Of a DNA stretch of 64,000 nt, positions 26,477 through 34,674 are shown one piece after another; positions within the stretch are counted from its first letter, which is position 1, and the number at the start of each line of letters is the position of its first letter. Made by a program: the position numbers and the translations under genes. Where the stretch lies: the NCBI RefSeq assembly GCF_009728995.1, contig NZ_VTZW01000015.1:62001-126000 (forward strand), in the 5' to 3' direction. Below the pieces are notes generated by a model. The model worked only from the letters and a program-made list of their open reading frames with translations, did not search any database and had not been told where the DNA came from. The stretch comes from Streptomonospora sp. PA3 (GTDB lineage Bacteria; Actinomycetota; Actinomycetes; Streptosporangiales; Streptosporangiaceae).

Positions 26477-26683
26477 TCCGCTCCACGCCTCCTCGGCCCG
26501 TGGCACCGCGGCCGTGTGCATGCCCCCGGATGACCGCGCCACCCCGGCTCCCCCTGATCGCACGTGAAACCGGGTGCCGCCCCGCGTTCTCCATAGCGCC
26601 GCTCCGTCGGCTGCCGCCTTTGTGGACAACGCCGCCCAGCCCCGACCTCGCATCCTTCATCCTCTCCTCCTGCGAGGCCGAAC

Positions 26684-28231
26684 ATGGCTGCTCGACCGAT
26701 CCGTGTTTGCATCCCTCCTCCGAACACCACCGATCGCGGCGGAACCCTGCTCGGCTATGCGGGTGTCGTCCTCGTCGTCGGCGCGCTCGGTGTCACCCTG
26801 TTCGCATCCACCGACTTCGGCGGGCGGATTGTCACCGGGATCGAGCGGGCCGTTTGCGCCGTGCTGGATCTTGGCGGCTGCCCACCCGGCCGCGGTGTCG
26901 CCGAGGACTTCCTGCCCGAGCCGTGCACGACCGACGCGCAGCAGCTCAGTGCCTCGGTGAGCATCTCAATCGCCGCCAGCCCGAGCGGACGGGTGCGCAT
27001 CGGCGAACGGGTCAACAGCGACGGCACGGCGGAGGTCTCGCTGACCCATGCCCTGCACGGCTCCGCCGACGCGCCGAGCCCGCTGCGCTGGGGGGCGGAC
27101 CTGGGCCCGCTCGCCGACGCCCATGCCGGAGTGGGCGCGGGTATGCACGGCGGGCTGGCCGCCACACGCACGTGGACGTTCCGCACCGAACGCGCCGCCG
27201 ACCGCTTCCGTAAGCGTGTCGCCCGCGCGGAGCACCTGCAGAACCTAGGTTCCGACAGCGGCGCCTTCGACGCGCTCGGTGCCCGGATCGTCGGAGTCGC
27301 CGCCGACCGCCTCGGCGGCGACTCCGCAGGAGACCTCCCGCCTCCGGACCGCCGGGAGGTCTCTGTGAACGCGGGCGTCCACCTGACCGGAGAAGCGGGC
27401 GCGAAGTTCGGCCTGCGCCGCTCAGGCCGATCCGCCGAGGCCGGGCCGCACGGTCCCACCTCCCCTGCCGATGGCCGCACCGCCGATCCCGGCAGCACCG
27501 ACGCCGATACGGGCGGCGATCCATCCGCCGATCCTGGGAGCCGCCGCGACGGCGTGTCCAGCAGCTTGAACCTGCTTCACCTGGTCTCGGCGGGCGCCGA
27601 AGGCGAAGCGGTGCTCACCGAGTCCGTCGACGAGCGCAGCGGCACCGTCTCCCAGACCGTGGGGTTCACGTTCGCCGAGGCCGGCGAGGTCGGCCCGCTC
27701 ATGCCCAAGTCCGTGCTGAGACCGCGCGACGCGCGCGACCGCCTCGCCCGCGCTTCCCTCACCACCACCCGCGACCGCGCCACCGGAGAACTCGTGGCGA
27801 TCACGATCGAGACCGTCAACACCGACGAGGACCGCGGGCACATCGCAGGCACGACCCGTTTGGAGGTGACCGGCGCCAACAGGGCGGCGGTGCGCCGCTG
27901 GCTCGCCGGCAGCCGACCGCTGGCCGCCCTGGAGTTCCTGGCCACCACCGGCCGCCCCAAGGACATAACCTCACCGGCGGCGCAGCGCAGCGATGACATC
28001 GGCGAGTTCGACCGCCTGCTGTTCAGCGAGGCCACCTACAGCACCGTCCGCTACGCCGCCGAGTCGAACGGCCGCGAGTTCGGCGCGGACGCCACACTGA
28101 GCGGCTGGACGTTCGGCGGCGCCACCGGATGGGAGTCGCTGACGCGCACGGCCACGGGCGCCCGCTACCTCGCGGGGCCGGGACCGGCGGGGCGGCGCGA
28201 ACTCGTCCCGTTCGAGGACTGCGCCGACTGA
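26684..28231 (+). CDS. Large pilin-like protein lacking Glu at +5, candidate tip pilin
   Basis: The product is 515 residues. The N-terminus repeats the pilin module: TTDRG then GTLLGYAGVVLVVGALGVTLF, with Gly24 where Glu+5 should be, then Cys58/Cys66 at nearly the spacing seen in the NlpC/P60 pilin. The remaining 430 residues form an unrecognised domain with many beta-type segments (ASVSISIAASPSGRVRIGER, GEAVLTESVDERSGTVSQTV) and a disordered Asp/Pro/Gly insert near 255-290. In type II secretion the tip pseudopilin GspK also lacks Glu5. By analogy this may be a tip or adhesin subunit. It is the last gene of the locus. Confidence 0.7.
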   Translation: MAARPIRVCIPPPNTTDRGGTLLGYAGVVLVVGALGVTLFASTDFGGRIVTGIERAVCAVLDLGGCPPGRGVAEDFLPEPCTTDAQQLSASVSISIAASPSGRVRIGERVNSDGTAEVSLTHALHGSADAPSPLRWGADLGPLADAHAGVGAGMHGGLAATRTWTFRTERAADRFRKRVARAEHLQNLGSDSGAFDALGARIVGVAADRLGGDSAGDLPPPDRREVSVNAGVHLTGEAGAKFGLRRSGRSAEAGPHGPTSPADGRTADPGSTDADTGGDPSADPGSRRDGVSSSLNLLHLVSAGAEGEAVLTESVDERSGTVSQTVGFTFAEAGEVGPLMPKSVLRPRDARDRLARASLTTTRDRATGELVAITIETVNTDEDRGHIAGTTRLEVTGANRAAVRRWLAGSRPLAALEFLATTGRPKDITSPAAQRSDDIGEFDRLLFSEATYSTVRYAAESNGREFGADATLSGWTFGGATGWESLTRTATGARYLAGPGPAGRRELVPFEDCAD

Positions 28232-28504
28232 TGACCGGCGCCGCCCGTCCCTACCCAGGGCCGCGTTCCGCAGGGCGCCGGCCGACCACCCCCGCCCGGA
28301 CCCCGGGAACGCCGCCTCCCGGACCGATGCGGCGTGCAGTCGAGGCTCGTGTCCCGGCTCTCCCCTTACCTCGCCCCTCGCGTCGCTCTCCGCCGGCGAA
28401 GCGCCAGCTACCGCGGCCCGCCCACACCCCCCGTAAGCCGCGAACACGCGGCCGCGACGACCGCCCCACGACTCTCCGCGCGACCACGGAAACGGAGCCC
28501 CCTC

Positions 28505-28942
28505 ATGGACCTGCTGCGCGCCTGGACGGCCGGAGCCGCCGCCTGGCTGGCCTGGGCCTTCGCCAGCGCCCTGCTGCACCTCTGGCTCTTCCCGCTGGGC
28601 GCCCTCTCCATACCGCACCTGCGCCTGCCGTGGATCGCCTGCACCACGCTCACCGGCTACACCCTGGTCGCTCTCGCCGCCGGCCTGGCGCTCCCCCGCT
28701 CACGCCGAGCCCGCTCACGACGACCCCCCTCACGCCCACCCCGCCCCGCCCGCCGCCTGGTCGCGGTGTGGACCGTGCCCGCGATCGGCGCGGTGCTGGA
28801 GGCCGCCGCAGCCCTCTCCCCCAGCCCATCGGCGGCGAACGCGGCCGCCCTGCTCATCGCCGCCGCCATGATCACCACCGGTACCGCGCTGGGCTCCGCC
28901 CTGTCCCGCAGGATCCGCACCAGAGCCGATAACCGGGCCTGA
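28505..28942 (+). CDS. Small four-helix membrane protein
   Basis: A 145-residue integral membrane protein. ATG 28505 opens DLLRAWTAGAAAWLAWAFAS; in-frame codons upstream are Arg/Pro-rich non-coding. Four hydrophobic segments lie at about 5-25, 40-60, 83-103 and 109-130, with an Arg-rich loop at 61-82. Function is unknown. Its start and helix pattern match the membrane protein at 31965-32546 (RAW-x2-GA-x-AW), suggesting a small paralogous family. Confidence 0.6.
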   Translation: MDLLRAWTAGAAAWLAWAFASALLHLWLFPLGALSIPHLRLPWIACTTLTGYTLVALAAGLALPRSRRARSRRPPSRPPRPARRLVAVWTVPAIGAVLEAAAALSPSPSAANAAALLIAAAMITTGTALGSALSRRIRTRADNRA

Positions 28943-29006
28943 TCCGGACGCCGAATCGAGCCTCCAGCGTCCGGAGTCGGGACGGTACGCGGGGCGCTCC
29001 GCCGTC

Positions 29007-29609
29007 TCAGTCGTCCTCGGAGCCCAGCCAGCCGAAGACTCCGTTCTCGGTCTCAGCGGGACGCAGGTCGGCGCCGTCCATCCGGCAGGGCGGTGACTTC
29101 AGGACCTCCGCGATGTAGGCGAGCATCGCGCCGACACCGCCCCAATCCGGGGGCCGCACCCCGTCGTCGTGGTGGAACCTGGCGACGCACCCCCGCATGG
29201 CACCCTCCCGCTGGTCGACCACCAGATAGTCGCCGCCGTAGTCCCGGCCGATGGGGAACAGCGCACGGCAGAAGCCCAGAATCCGCTCCCCGGCCGCGGA
29301 GCGGTGCGTTCCGTCCGCCCGGCAGCAGTCCTGGTCGCCGAACCACGGTTCGGACGCCCACTCGGTGCGCGCCTCCTGGACGGACAGCAGCCGGTAGAAC
29401 GGCGGTATGAGCTCCGTGTCCTCCCCGGTGCCGTCCACGCACAGCCACAGCGACCGCAGTTCCTCCGGCAGCTCCCGGCCGAACATGCGCTCCGTGTAGC
29501 CGATCTCCGCCGGATCCGCCGGCGGCATGACCCTCGCCGCGGACCGCGGTGCCTTCTCCCGCAGCCACGCCTGAATCCGGTCCCATGATTGCTGCACAGA
29601 TGCGGTCAT
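29007..29609 (-). CDS. SMI1/KNR4 (SUKH) family protein
   Basis: A 200-residue SUKH-fold protein: WDRIQAWLREKAPRSAARVM, PADPAEIGYTERMFGRELPE, then the dG-type strand LWLCVDGTGED and FYRLLSVQEA. In bacteria SUKH proteins often act as immunity proteins to secreted nuclease or deaminase toxins, or as general binding modules. No toxin gene is adjacent, so the role is open. It is cytosolic. Confidence 0.75.
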   Translation of the reverse strand: MTASVQQSWDRIQAWLREKAPRSAARVMPPADPAEIGYTERMFGRELPEELRSLWLCVDGTGEDTELIPPFYRLLSVQEARTEWASEPWFGDQDCCRADGTHRSAAGERILGFCRALFPIGRDYGGDYLVVDQREGAMRGCVARFHHDDGVRPPDWGGVGAMLAYIAEVLKSPPCRMDGADLRPAETENGVFGWLGSEDD

Positions 29610-29704
29610 AGGGGGACCGTTCCAGACGGCGCCGACATCCGCGACCGCGCGGCCGTGGGCCGGTGCTGCCCCACGTCATCCGCGACTGTGCCCGCCTCCG
29701 CGGC

Positions 29705-29736
29705 TTGACCTTGAAGCCGACTCGAAGGTCTAGCGT
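29705..29736 (+). promoter_or_regulatory. MerR-type promoter with operator dyad
   Basis: TTGACC (29705-29710) and TAGCGT (29731-29736) are separated by 20 bases, the long spacer typical of MerR-controlled promoters. A 22-bp dyad, ACCTT at 29708 mirrored by AAGGT at 29725-29729, fills the spacer. It probably autoregulates the MerR gene. The start codon is only 17 bases from the -10. Confidence 0.7.
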
Positions 29737-29752
29737 CGGGTCCGTGGAGACC

Positions 29753-30526
29753 ATGAGCATTTCACAACTGGCCGGACGCTCCGGCGTCGCGGCCTCCACG
29801 CTGCGCTACTACGACGAGCGCGGGCTGCTGCCCGCCCGACGCACCCGCGCCGGCTACCGGGTCTACGACCCCGCCGACCTGCGGCGCCTGGAGCTGATCG
29901 TCACCGCGAAGCGCCTCGGGCTGCCGCTAGACGAGATCGCCGAACTCCTCGACGTCTGGCGGCAGGGCGCCTGCGCGCAGGTCAAGGCGTCGCTGCGCCC
30001 GCGCCTGGCCGCGCGGCTCGCCGCCGCCCGGAGCCGGGAGGCGGAGCTGGCCGAGTTCACCGCAACGCTCCGCGGCACCCTCGACCACCTGGACGCTCTC
30101 CCCGACTCGCCCGGCCCGTGCGGCCCCGAATGCGATCTCATCGACCTGCGGCACCCCCTCCCCCAGCCGGCACCTGCGGAGAACGAACCGGAGCGAAGCT
30201 CACCGGTCATCGCCTGCTCCCTGGAGTCGTCCGCGGACATGCACGCCCGCATCGACCGCTGGCGGACTCTGCTGGACGGTGCCCATCGCGAAGACATCGC
30301 GGACGGCGTGCGTGCCGTACTGCCGGCCGACCGCGCCGCCGAGACCGCAGAGCTGGCCGCCGCCGAACAGCGCTGCTGCCCGTTCTTCTCCTTCACGCTG
30401 CACTTCGCCCACGACTCGGTGAGTCTGGACGTCCGGGCGCCGAGCGACGCGGAGGCGATGCTCGACGAGATCTTCCGCCCGCACGATTCCGGCACCGCGG
30501 CGGATCCGGCTACCGGATGCTGCTAG
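29753..30526 (+). CDS. MerR-family regulator with Cys-rich C-terminal domain
   Basis: The product is 257 residues. Residues 1-70 are the MerR winged helix (MSISQLAGRSGVAASTLRYY, RAGYRVYDPADLRRLELIV), followed by the dimerisation helix to about 120 with Cys in QGACAQV and CGPEC. A fused C-terminal domain (150-245) carries EQRCCPFFSFTLHF and the protein ends TGCC. The many Cys suggest a thiophilic metal or redox signal, but the classical mercury triad is not certain. Its own promoter has a MerR-type dyad. No efflux or reductase gene is adjacent. Its stop overlaps the convergent small membrane gene by four bases. Confidence 0.82.
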   Translation: MSISQLAGRSGVAASTLRYYDERGLLPARRTRAGYRVYDPADLRRLELIVTAKRLGLPLDEIAELLDVWRQGACAQVKASLRPRLAARLAAARSREAELAEFTATLRGTLDHLDALPDSPGPCGPECDLIDLRHPLPQPAPAENEPERSSPVIACSLESSADMHARIDRWRTLLDGAHREDIADGVRAVLPADRAAETAELAAAEQRCCPFFSFTLHFAHDSVSLDVRAPSDAEAMLDEIFRPHDSGTAADPATGCC

Positions 30527-30711
30527 TTCCGCTTCTTGACGCCGATGGCGATGAACACGGCTCCGAAGACCACGAAGAACGCGATGAAGCCGTAGAAGAC
30601 GCCCATCCCCTCCTCGATCCCGCTGTTCAGCATCTGGACGGTGTCGATGGTCGTCATGCCGGCATAGACCAGCGCGAGAATCCCGACGAAGAAGAAGATC
30701 CAGCGAGGCAT
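30523..30711 (-). CDS. 62-residue two-helix membrane protein
   Basis: ATG 30711 is preceded by AAGGGAG. The product has two hydrophobic helices (4-24, and 38-57) and ends VKKRN. The long frame upstream of this ATG is Arg/Gly noise. Function is unknown. It is convergent with the MerR gene. Confidence 0.65.
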   Translation of the reverse strand: MPRWIFFFVGILALVYAGMTTIDTVQMLNSGIEEGMGVFYGFIAFFVVFGAVFIAIGVKKRN

Positions 30712-30964
30712 TCGCTCCCTTTCCCAGTGCTGGTCGCCGCTGCGCAGGTCGAGCCCGCCTGGCCCTGCGGCCGGGCGGACTGCCGACCGGCCGGGCTGCG
30801 ACTCGCGCCGCGGACCGCGGTGCGGCCTCCTGTGCCCACTCCCGACCCCCGGGCCGCGTCCCATGCCTCTTCCACAGACGCCTACACCCGGGGATCCGTT
30901 CCAGCGGACGCCGAGGCTGGCGCCCAACTCGCCACCGCAACTTCTCAGCCGCAGGGCGGCCCGC

Positions 30965-31168
30965 TCAGTCGCCGCTCTCCAGCATCGCGCCCAGCCGCCG
31001 CTGGATCTCCAGGGCCGTCTCGCGGACTCGGCCCAGCCAGAAAACACGGTCCTCGGTGGCCGAAACGAGTTCGTCCACCAGGTCTTGCAGTTCGGTCCGC
31101 TCCGCCGGGGTCAGCTCGAACCCGTCCCGCTGCCGGGGTACGAGCGGCTCCGCATCGTGCGCGCTCAT
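30965..31168 (-). CDS. Small 67-residue helical protein
   Basis: A mostly helical acidic protein: LTPAERTELQDLVDELVSA then VFWLGRVRETALEIQRRLGA, with no signal or membrane segment. Its ATG overlaps the TGA of the 103-residue gene upstream (ATGA), so the two are translationally coupled. I do not recognise the family. The pair lies opposite a GntR-type regulator. Confidence 0.6.
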   Translation of the reverse strand: MSAHDAEPLVPRQRDGFELTPAERTELQDLVDELVSATEDRVFWLGRVRETALEIQRRLGAMLESGD

Positions 31169-31476
31169 CGGCCCACCCCCGCGAACGCGGCTTCGGCGAC
31201 CCGGTCGAACTCGGCCTGCCAGTCGGTGGCGCCGATCCGGATGTGCGCGAGCCCGCAGGCCGCATAGGGCCGCACCCGGGAGGCGGCCCGGAGCCGCGGA
31301 TCCGGCGCGTTCGGCACGGCGGTGAACGCGGCAGACCGGGGAGCATAGCCCCTGACGCGCGCAGCGGACCGCCGCGACGTCCGGCGAACTCGGGAAGTGG
31401 ATGGAGGCTTGAATACGGACACGGCAGTGCGCCCGACGCCCACACGCCGCAGCACACGCTCGATAAGCTCGGTCAT
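31165..31476 (-). CDS. Small basic protein coupled to the 67-residue gene
   Basis: The product is 103 residues from ATG 31476, with AGGAG upstream. The first 50 residues are strongly basic (RRVGVGRTAVSVFKPPSTSR, RRTSRRSAARVRG); the C-terminal part is CGLAHIRIGATDWQAEFDRV. It could bind nucleic acid. The gene overlaps its downstream partner. A toxin-antitoxin-like pair is possible, but no known family signature is seen. Confidence 0.5.
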   Translation of the reverse strand: MTELIERVLRRVGVGRTAVSVFKPPSTSRVRRTSRRSAARVRGYAPRSAAFTAVPNAPDPRLRAASRVRPYAACGLAHIRIGATDWQAEFDRVAEAAFAGVGR

Positions 31477-31629
31477 GTCATCAGCTCCTGCATAGCTGGT
31501 GGCCGCGCCCCCGGACGCCTGCCAGCGTCGCGGGGGTCTTCCTATGTCCACCGTAGCCCAACAGTGACATGCCATGCCATGCCCTGACTCGCCAATGTTC
31601 GCTGTGATGTGGACTTCTAAAGTGATTCC

Positions 31630-31896
31630 ATGGCAGAGATCCCCCGCGGCTACGGACCAGACGATGAGATCGACCACGAAGCCCCGGATCCGGTGTATCT
31701 CCAGCTGTGCGCGATCCTGGTGGCCAGGATCGACAGCGGACGGTATCCACCTCGGCGTGTGGTTCCAGGCATCGAGCGCTTGGTTCAGGAGTTCGGCGTC
31801 GCCCGCGGTACGGCCCGAAAGTCGCTGCTCTTGCTTTCCGATCTCGGATATCTGCGCATAGTGCCCGGCAAGGGCGCATACGTCAGGCAAGAATGA
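31630..31896 (+). CDS. Minimal GntR-type winged-helix regulator
   Basis: An 88-residue protein consisting of just a GntR DNA-binding domain: PVYLQLCAILVARIDSGRYP, VVPGIERLVQEFGVARGTAR and LGYLRIVPGKGAYV. There is no effector-binding domain. Such truncated GntR proteins occur on actinobacterial mobile elements and beside small gene pairs. It is divergent from the two small overlapping genes, with 153 bases between. A TCTAAAGT lies 10 bases before the ATG, so the mRNA may be nearly leaderless. Confidence 0.8.
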   Translation: MAEIPRGYGPDDEIDHEAPDPVYLQLCAILVARIDSGRYPPRRVVPGIERLVQEFGVARGTARKSLLLLSDLGYLRIVPGKGAYVRQE

Positions 31897-31964
31897 TGAG
31901 GCACTGAGTTCTCACGATCCCGGCGATCTTGTACCCCCGGAGATCTGGCGCGGTGCCGAGCCGA

Positions 31965-32546
31965 CTACGCCGACCGGCGCGCCTCGTCGGCTTCTCCCGA
32001 TTCCGCCTCTGCGGACTCGTCCCCTGCGGACTCCGCCGCTTCCCGGCCCTCCCCGGCCTTCCCGTTCTCCGCGTCATCGCGGGGCTCGGTCGCCTCCGTG
32101 CGGTCCCAGTAGGTCTTGGGGACGCGCAGCCGCTCGCCGGTCGGGGACTCGACGACGGCGGGGCGCTGCAGGCGGCGCATCAGCAGGAAGGCGAGGACGG
32201 CGCCCGCGAGGGCGATTGCCGTCCAGCTGCCGAACAGCGCCCAGTTCACCTCGGAGCCGGTGAGCAGCCGGGCCGTGTCCACGGCGGTGCCCGCCGCCGG
32301 GGCGGCGAGGACCGCGATCGCGTTGCGGCCCAGGTCGTGGCGGTCCGGCGCCCGGTGGACGAGTGCCGCCGCGACCGCGGAGAGGAAGTAGGCGGCGAAC
32401 CCGATCCCGCCCAGCCACAGCAGGGCCCAACCGAAGCTGCGGACGTGCTCGGCCGGGGCCAGCAGCTGGAATGCCAGCGCTCCGATGTTGGTCAGCATGA
32501 ACCACGCCACGGCGCCGATGATCCACGCCCGGATGAACTCCACCAT
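31965..32546 (-). CDS. Four-helix membrane protein with acidic tail
   Basis: The product is 193 residues from ATG 32546 (SD GGAGAGGCG). It has four hydrophobic helices (about 5-30, 40-62, 74-92, 103-124), then a soluble part (VESPTGERLRVPKTYWDRTE) and a Glu/Ala-rich tail. The helices resemble those of the protein at 28505-28942. Function is unknown. Confidence 0.65.
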   Translation of the reverse strand: MVEFIRAWIIGAVAWFMLTNIGALAFQLLAPAEHVRSFGWALLWLGGIGFAAYFLSAVAAALVHRAPDRHDLGRNAIAVLAAPAAGTAVDTARLLTGSEVNWALFGSWTAIALAGAVLAFLLMRRLQRPAVVESPTGERLRVPKTYWDRTEATEPRDDAENGKAGEGREAAESAGDESAEAESGEADEARRSA

Positions 32547-32891
32547 CGCCTCTCCGCCGACTCCTGCCGTCGTCTCCCGTGATCCCGCCGCGGTCACGCA
32601 CCGGCGCCGGACGGGCGCGGTGCGGCGGCCCCTGAGTCTAGACCCGAACCCGTGAAGATCGGCAGTCTCGCCCGCCTCCCGAACCCCGTGTGATCCGGCT
32701 CCCGCGGTCCCCGGCGGCGCGCTTCTCGCCCCCGCCCCGGCCCCGCCGCATCGCCGCGGAGGCCGCAGCCCCTCCCCGCACGCAGCACCGCCCCCGCCCG
32801 GCGAACCGGGCGGGGGCGGTGGCGGGGCCGCGGGGCCGGCGCCGTGCGTTGCGCACACGGCCACCGGTCGGCCTGCGTATCGCCTGTTCGC
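32547..32891. other. Intergenic region with terminator
   Basis: There are 345 bases between two minus-strand genes. Apart from the 36-base hairpin at 32786-32821 I see no coding region; short frames lack ribosome-binding sites. Confidence 0.5.
32786..32821 (-). terminator. Terminator of the peptide ABC operon
   Basis: A perfect 16-bp stem, CACCGCCCCCGCCCGG with its complement, around a CGAA loop. It lies 71 bases past the stop of the binding-protein gene. Confidence 0.8.
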
Positions 32892-34610
32892 CTACTTGAC
32901 GAAGCCGATGTCCGCGTAGGGGATGGAGGCCAGGCCGTTGGCGCCCCAGTTGGCGATCTTGGGGTCGACCGCGTAGAGGCCGGGCCGCTGGAAGAGCGGC
33001 ACCGCCATGCTCTGCTCCCAGAGCATCCGGTCGATCTCGTTGGCCTTGGCCGCGTACTCCTCGGGATCGGTCAGGGTCGACAGCTCGTCGAACGCCTTGT
33101 TGATCTCGTCGGTGCTGAAGAAGTGCAGGTTGTTGCCCCAGTTGACGTTGCCGTCCTCGTCCTTGCCCACCGGGCCGACGAAGTTCTCGGCGAGGTCGCC
33201 GCCGTAGGGGTTGGTGCTGGAGTACACGAAGGTCGTGGCGTCGTAGTTGCCCGGAACGATGTACTCCGAGAAGTAGGAGTTGATCGGCACCGTCTGGATC
33301 TTGACCCCGACGCCGACCTCCTTCAGCTGCGCCTTGGCGATCTCGGCCTCGTCGGCGGTGTTCTGCAGGTCGCTGGGGATCACCCACTGCAGCTGCAGCT
33401 TCTCGCCGTCCTTGGTGCGGATCGCGTCCTCGGACTCCCGGGTCCAGCCGGCCTCGTCGAGCATCTCGGCGGCCTTCTCCGGGTCGTACTCGCCGTAGCC
33501 CTCGCCGTTGTACTTGAACCCGGTCTGGGTGGAGACGAGCATGCGGTTGGCCGTGGGGTCGGTCGGCCAGTTGACGCCGCTCAGAGTGGCGTTGGCCATC
33601 TGCTTGCGGTCGATCGCGTGGACCAGGGCGTTGCGCAGCTTCTTGTCGGCGAGGACGCGCCCCTTGCCGCCGTTGAAGGTCATGTGGCGGAAGGCGTTGT
33701 CGATCGCCTTGGTCAGCCGGACACCCTCGGCGTCCTTGAGCTGGTCGTAGCCCGCAGCGTCGTAGCCGAGGTAGAAGCCGTCGATCTCACCGTTGTTCAT
33801 CACGCCGGCGAGAGCGTCGTTGCCGTAGGTGTGGTAGACGATCGAGTCCAGCTTGGCGGGCTCGCCCCACCAGTCCTCGTCGCGGTTGACGGTGATGGTC
33901 TGGGCGGTCTTGTCGAACTTCACGTCGCCGAAGGGACCGGCGGTGACCGGGAAGGCCTGCTTGTAGGCCTCGTTGAACTTCTTCGGGTCCTCCATGTACT
34001 TCTTGGGGTAGAGGACGTCGAAGAGGCGCGGCCACTCGGCGAAGGGCGTCTCGAAGTGGAAGATCACCTCGAACTTGTCGGCGCCCTTCTCGACGTCGCT
34101 GATCCGCTCGTAGCCGGTCGTGTCGCCGATGTCGAACTTCGAGGTGTTGTCGCGGTGCCCGCCGACGGTCTCGACCTGGGCGGCGTAGTCCTCCCAGGTG
34201 ATCGGGTCGCCGGTGGACCACTTGGCGTCGGGGTTCAGCTCGAAGGTCAGCGTGCTGCCGTCCTCGCTGACCTCGCTGGAGAGGACGTAGTCCTCGTCGG
34301 GGTGCGGCTGGCCCTTCTCGTCGAACTCGTGGGCCTGCGGCATGACGGCGTTGGCGACCCGCACCGCGTTGGCCAGGTTCCCCTGCGTGTGGAAGACCTG
34401 GTACTGGGGCGGGAACTCGTTGATGCCCCAGTGGAACGTGCCGCCGTCCTTCAGCTCGGAGCGGTCGGTCTTGTTGATGTCGATCGCGGGGATGTCGGCG
34501 AGGGTCTCCTCGTTGTTCTGACTCTCCTCGCCGCCCCCGCCGCAGGCGCCGGCCGCCAGGACCAACGCCGCAAGCGGGGCGCCGACCTTGGCGGCGCGTT
34601 TGATTCGCAC
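32892..34610 (-). CDS. Peptide ABC transporter substrate-binding lipoprotein
   Basis: A 572-residue SBP_bac_5 (DppA/OppA-type) protein. GTG 34610 sits after GAGGAG. The signal ends LVLAAGACGG with a likely lipidated Cys. Family blocks include GTFHWGINEFPPQYQVFHTQ, FELNPDAKWSTGDPITWEDY, RKQMANATLSG and WEQSMAVPLFQRPGLYAV. It captures oligopeptides outside the membrane for the adjacent permeases. It is the last gene of the operon, 64 bases after the ATPase, and is followed by a strong terminator. Confidence 0.92.
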   Translation of the reverse strand: MRIKRAAKVGAPLAALVLAAGACGGGGEESQNNEETLADIPAIDINKTDRSELKDGGTFHWGINEFPPQYQVFHTQGNLANAVRVANAVMPQAHEFDEKGQPHPDEDYVLSSEVSEDGSTLTFELNPDAKWSTGDPITWEDYAAQVETVGGHRDNTSKFDIGDTTGYERISDVEKGADKFEVIFHFETPFAEWPRLFDVLYPKKYMEDPKKFNEAYKQAFPVTAGPFGDVKFDKTAQTITVNRDEDWWGEPAKLDSIVYHTYGNDALAGVMNNGEIDGFYLGYDAAGYDQLKDAEGVRLTKAIDNAFRHMTFNGGKGRVLADKKLRNALVHAIDRKQMANATLSGVNWPTDPTANRMLVSTQTGFKYNGEGYGEYDPEKAAEMLDEAGWTRESEDAIRTKDGEKLQLQWVIPSDLQNTADEAEIAKAQLKEVGVGVKIQTVPINSYFSEYIVPGNYDATTFVYSSTNPYGGDLAENFVGPVGKDEDGNVNWGNNLHFFSTDEINKAFDELSTLTDPEEYAAKANEIDRMLWEQSMAVPLFQRPGLYAVDPKIANWGANGLASIPYADIGFVK

Positions 34611-34674
34611 GGGGATTCTCCTCACTGGTCTGTTCTCAAGGGGATCGGGTGGGTGGGGCTGGGCGCACGGACGG

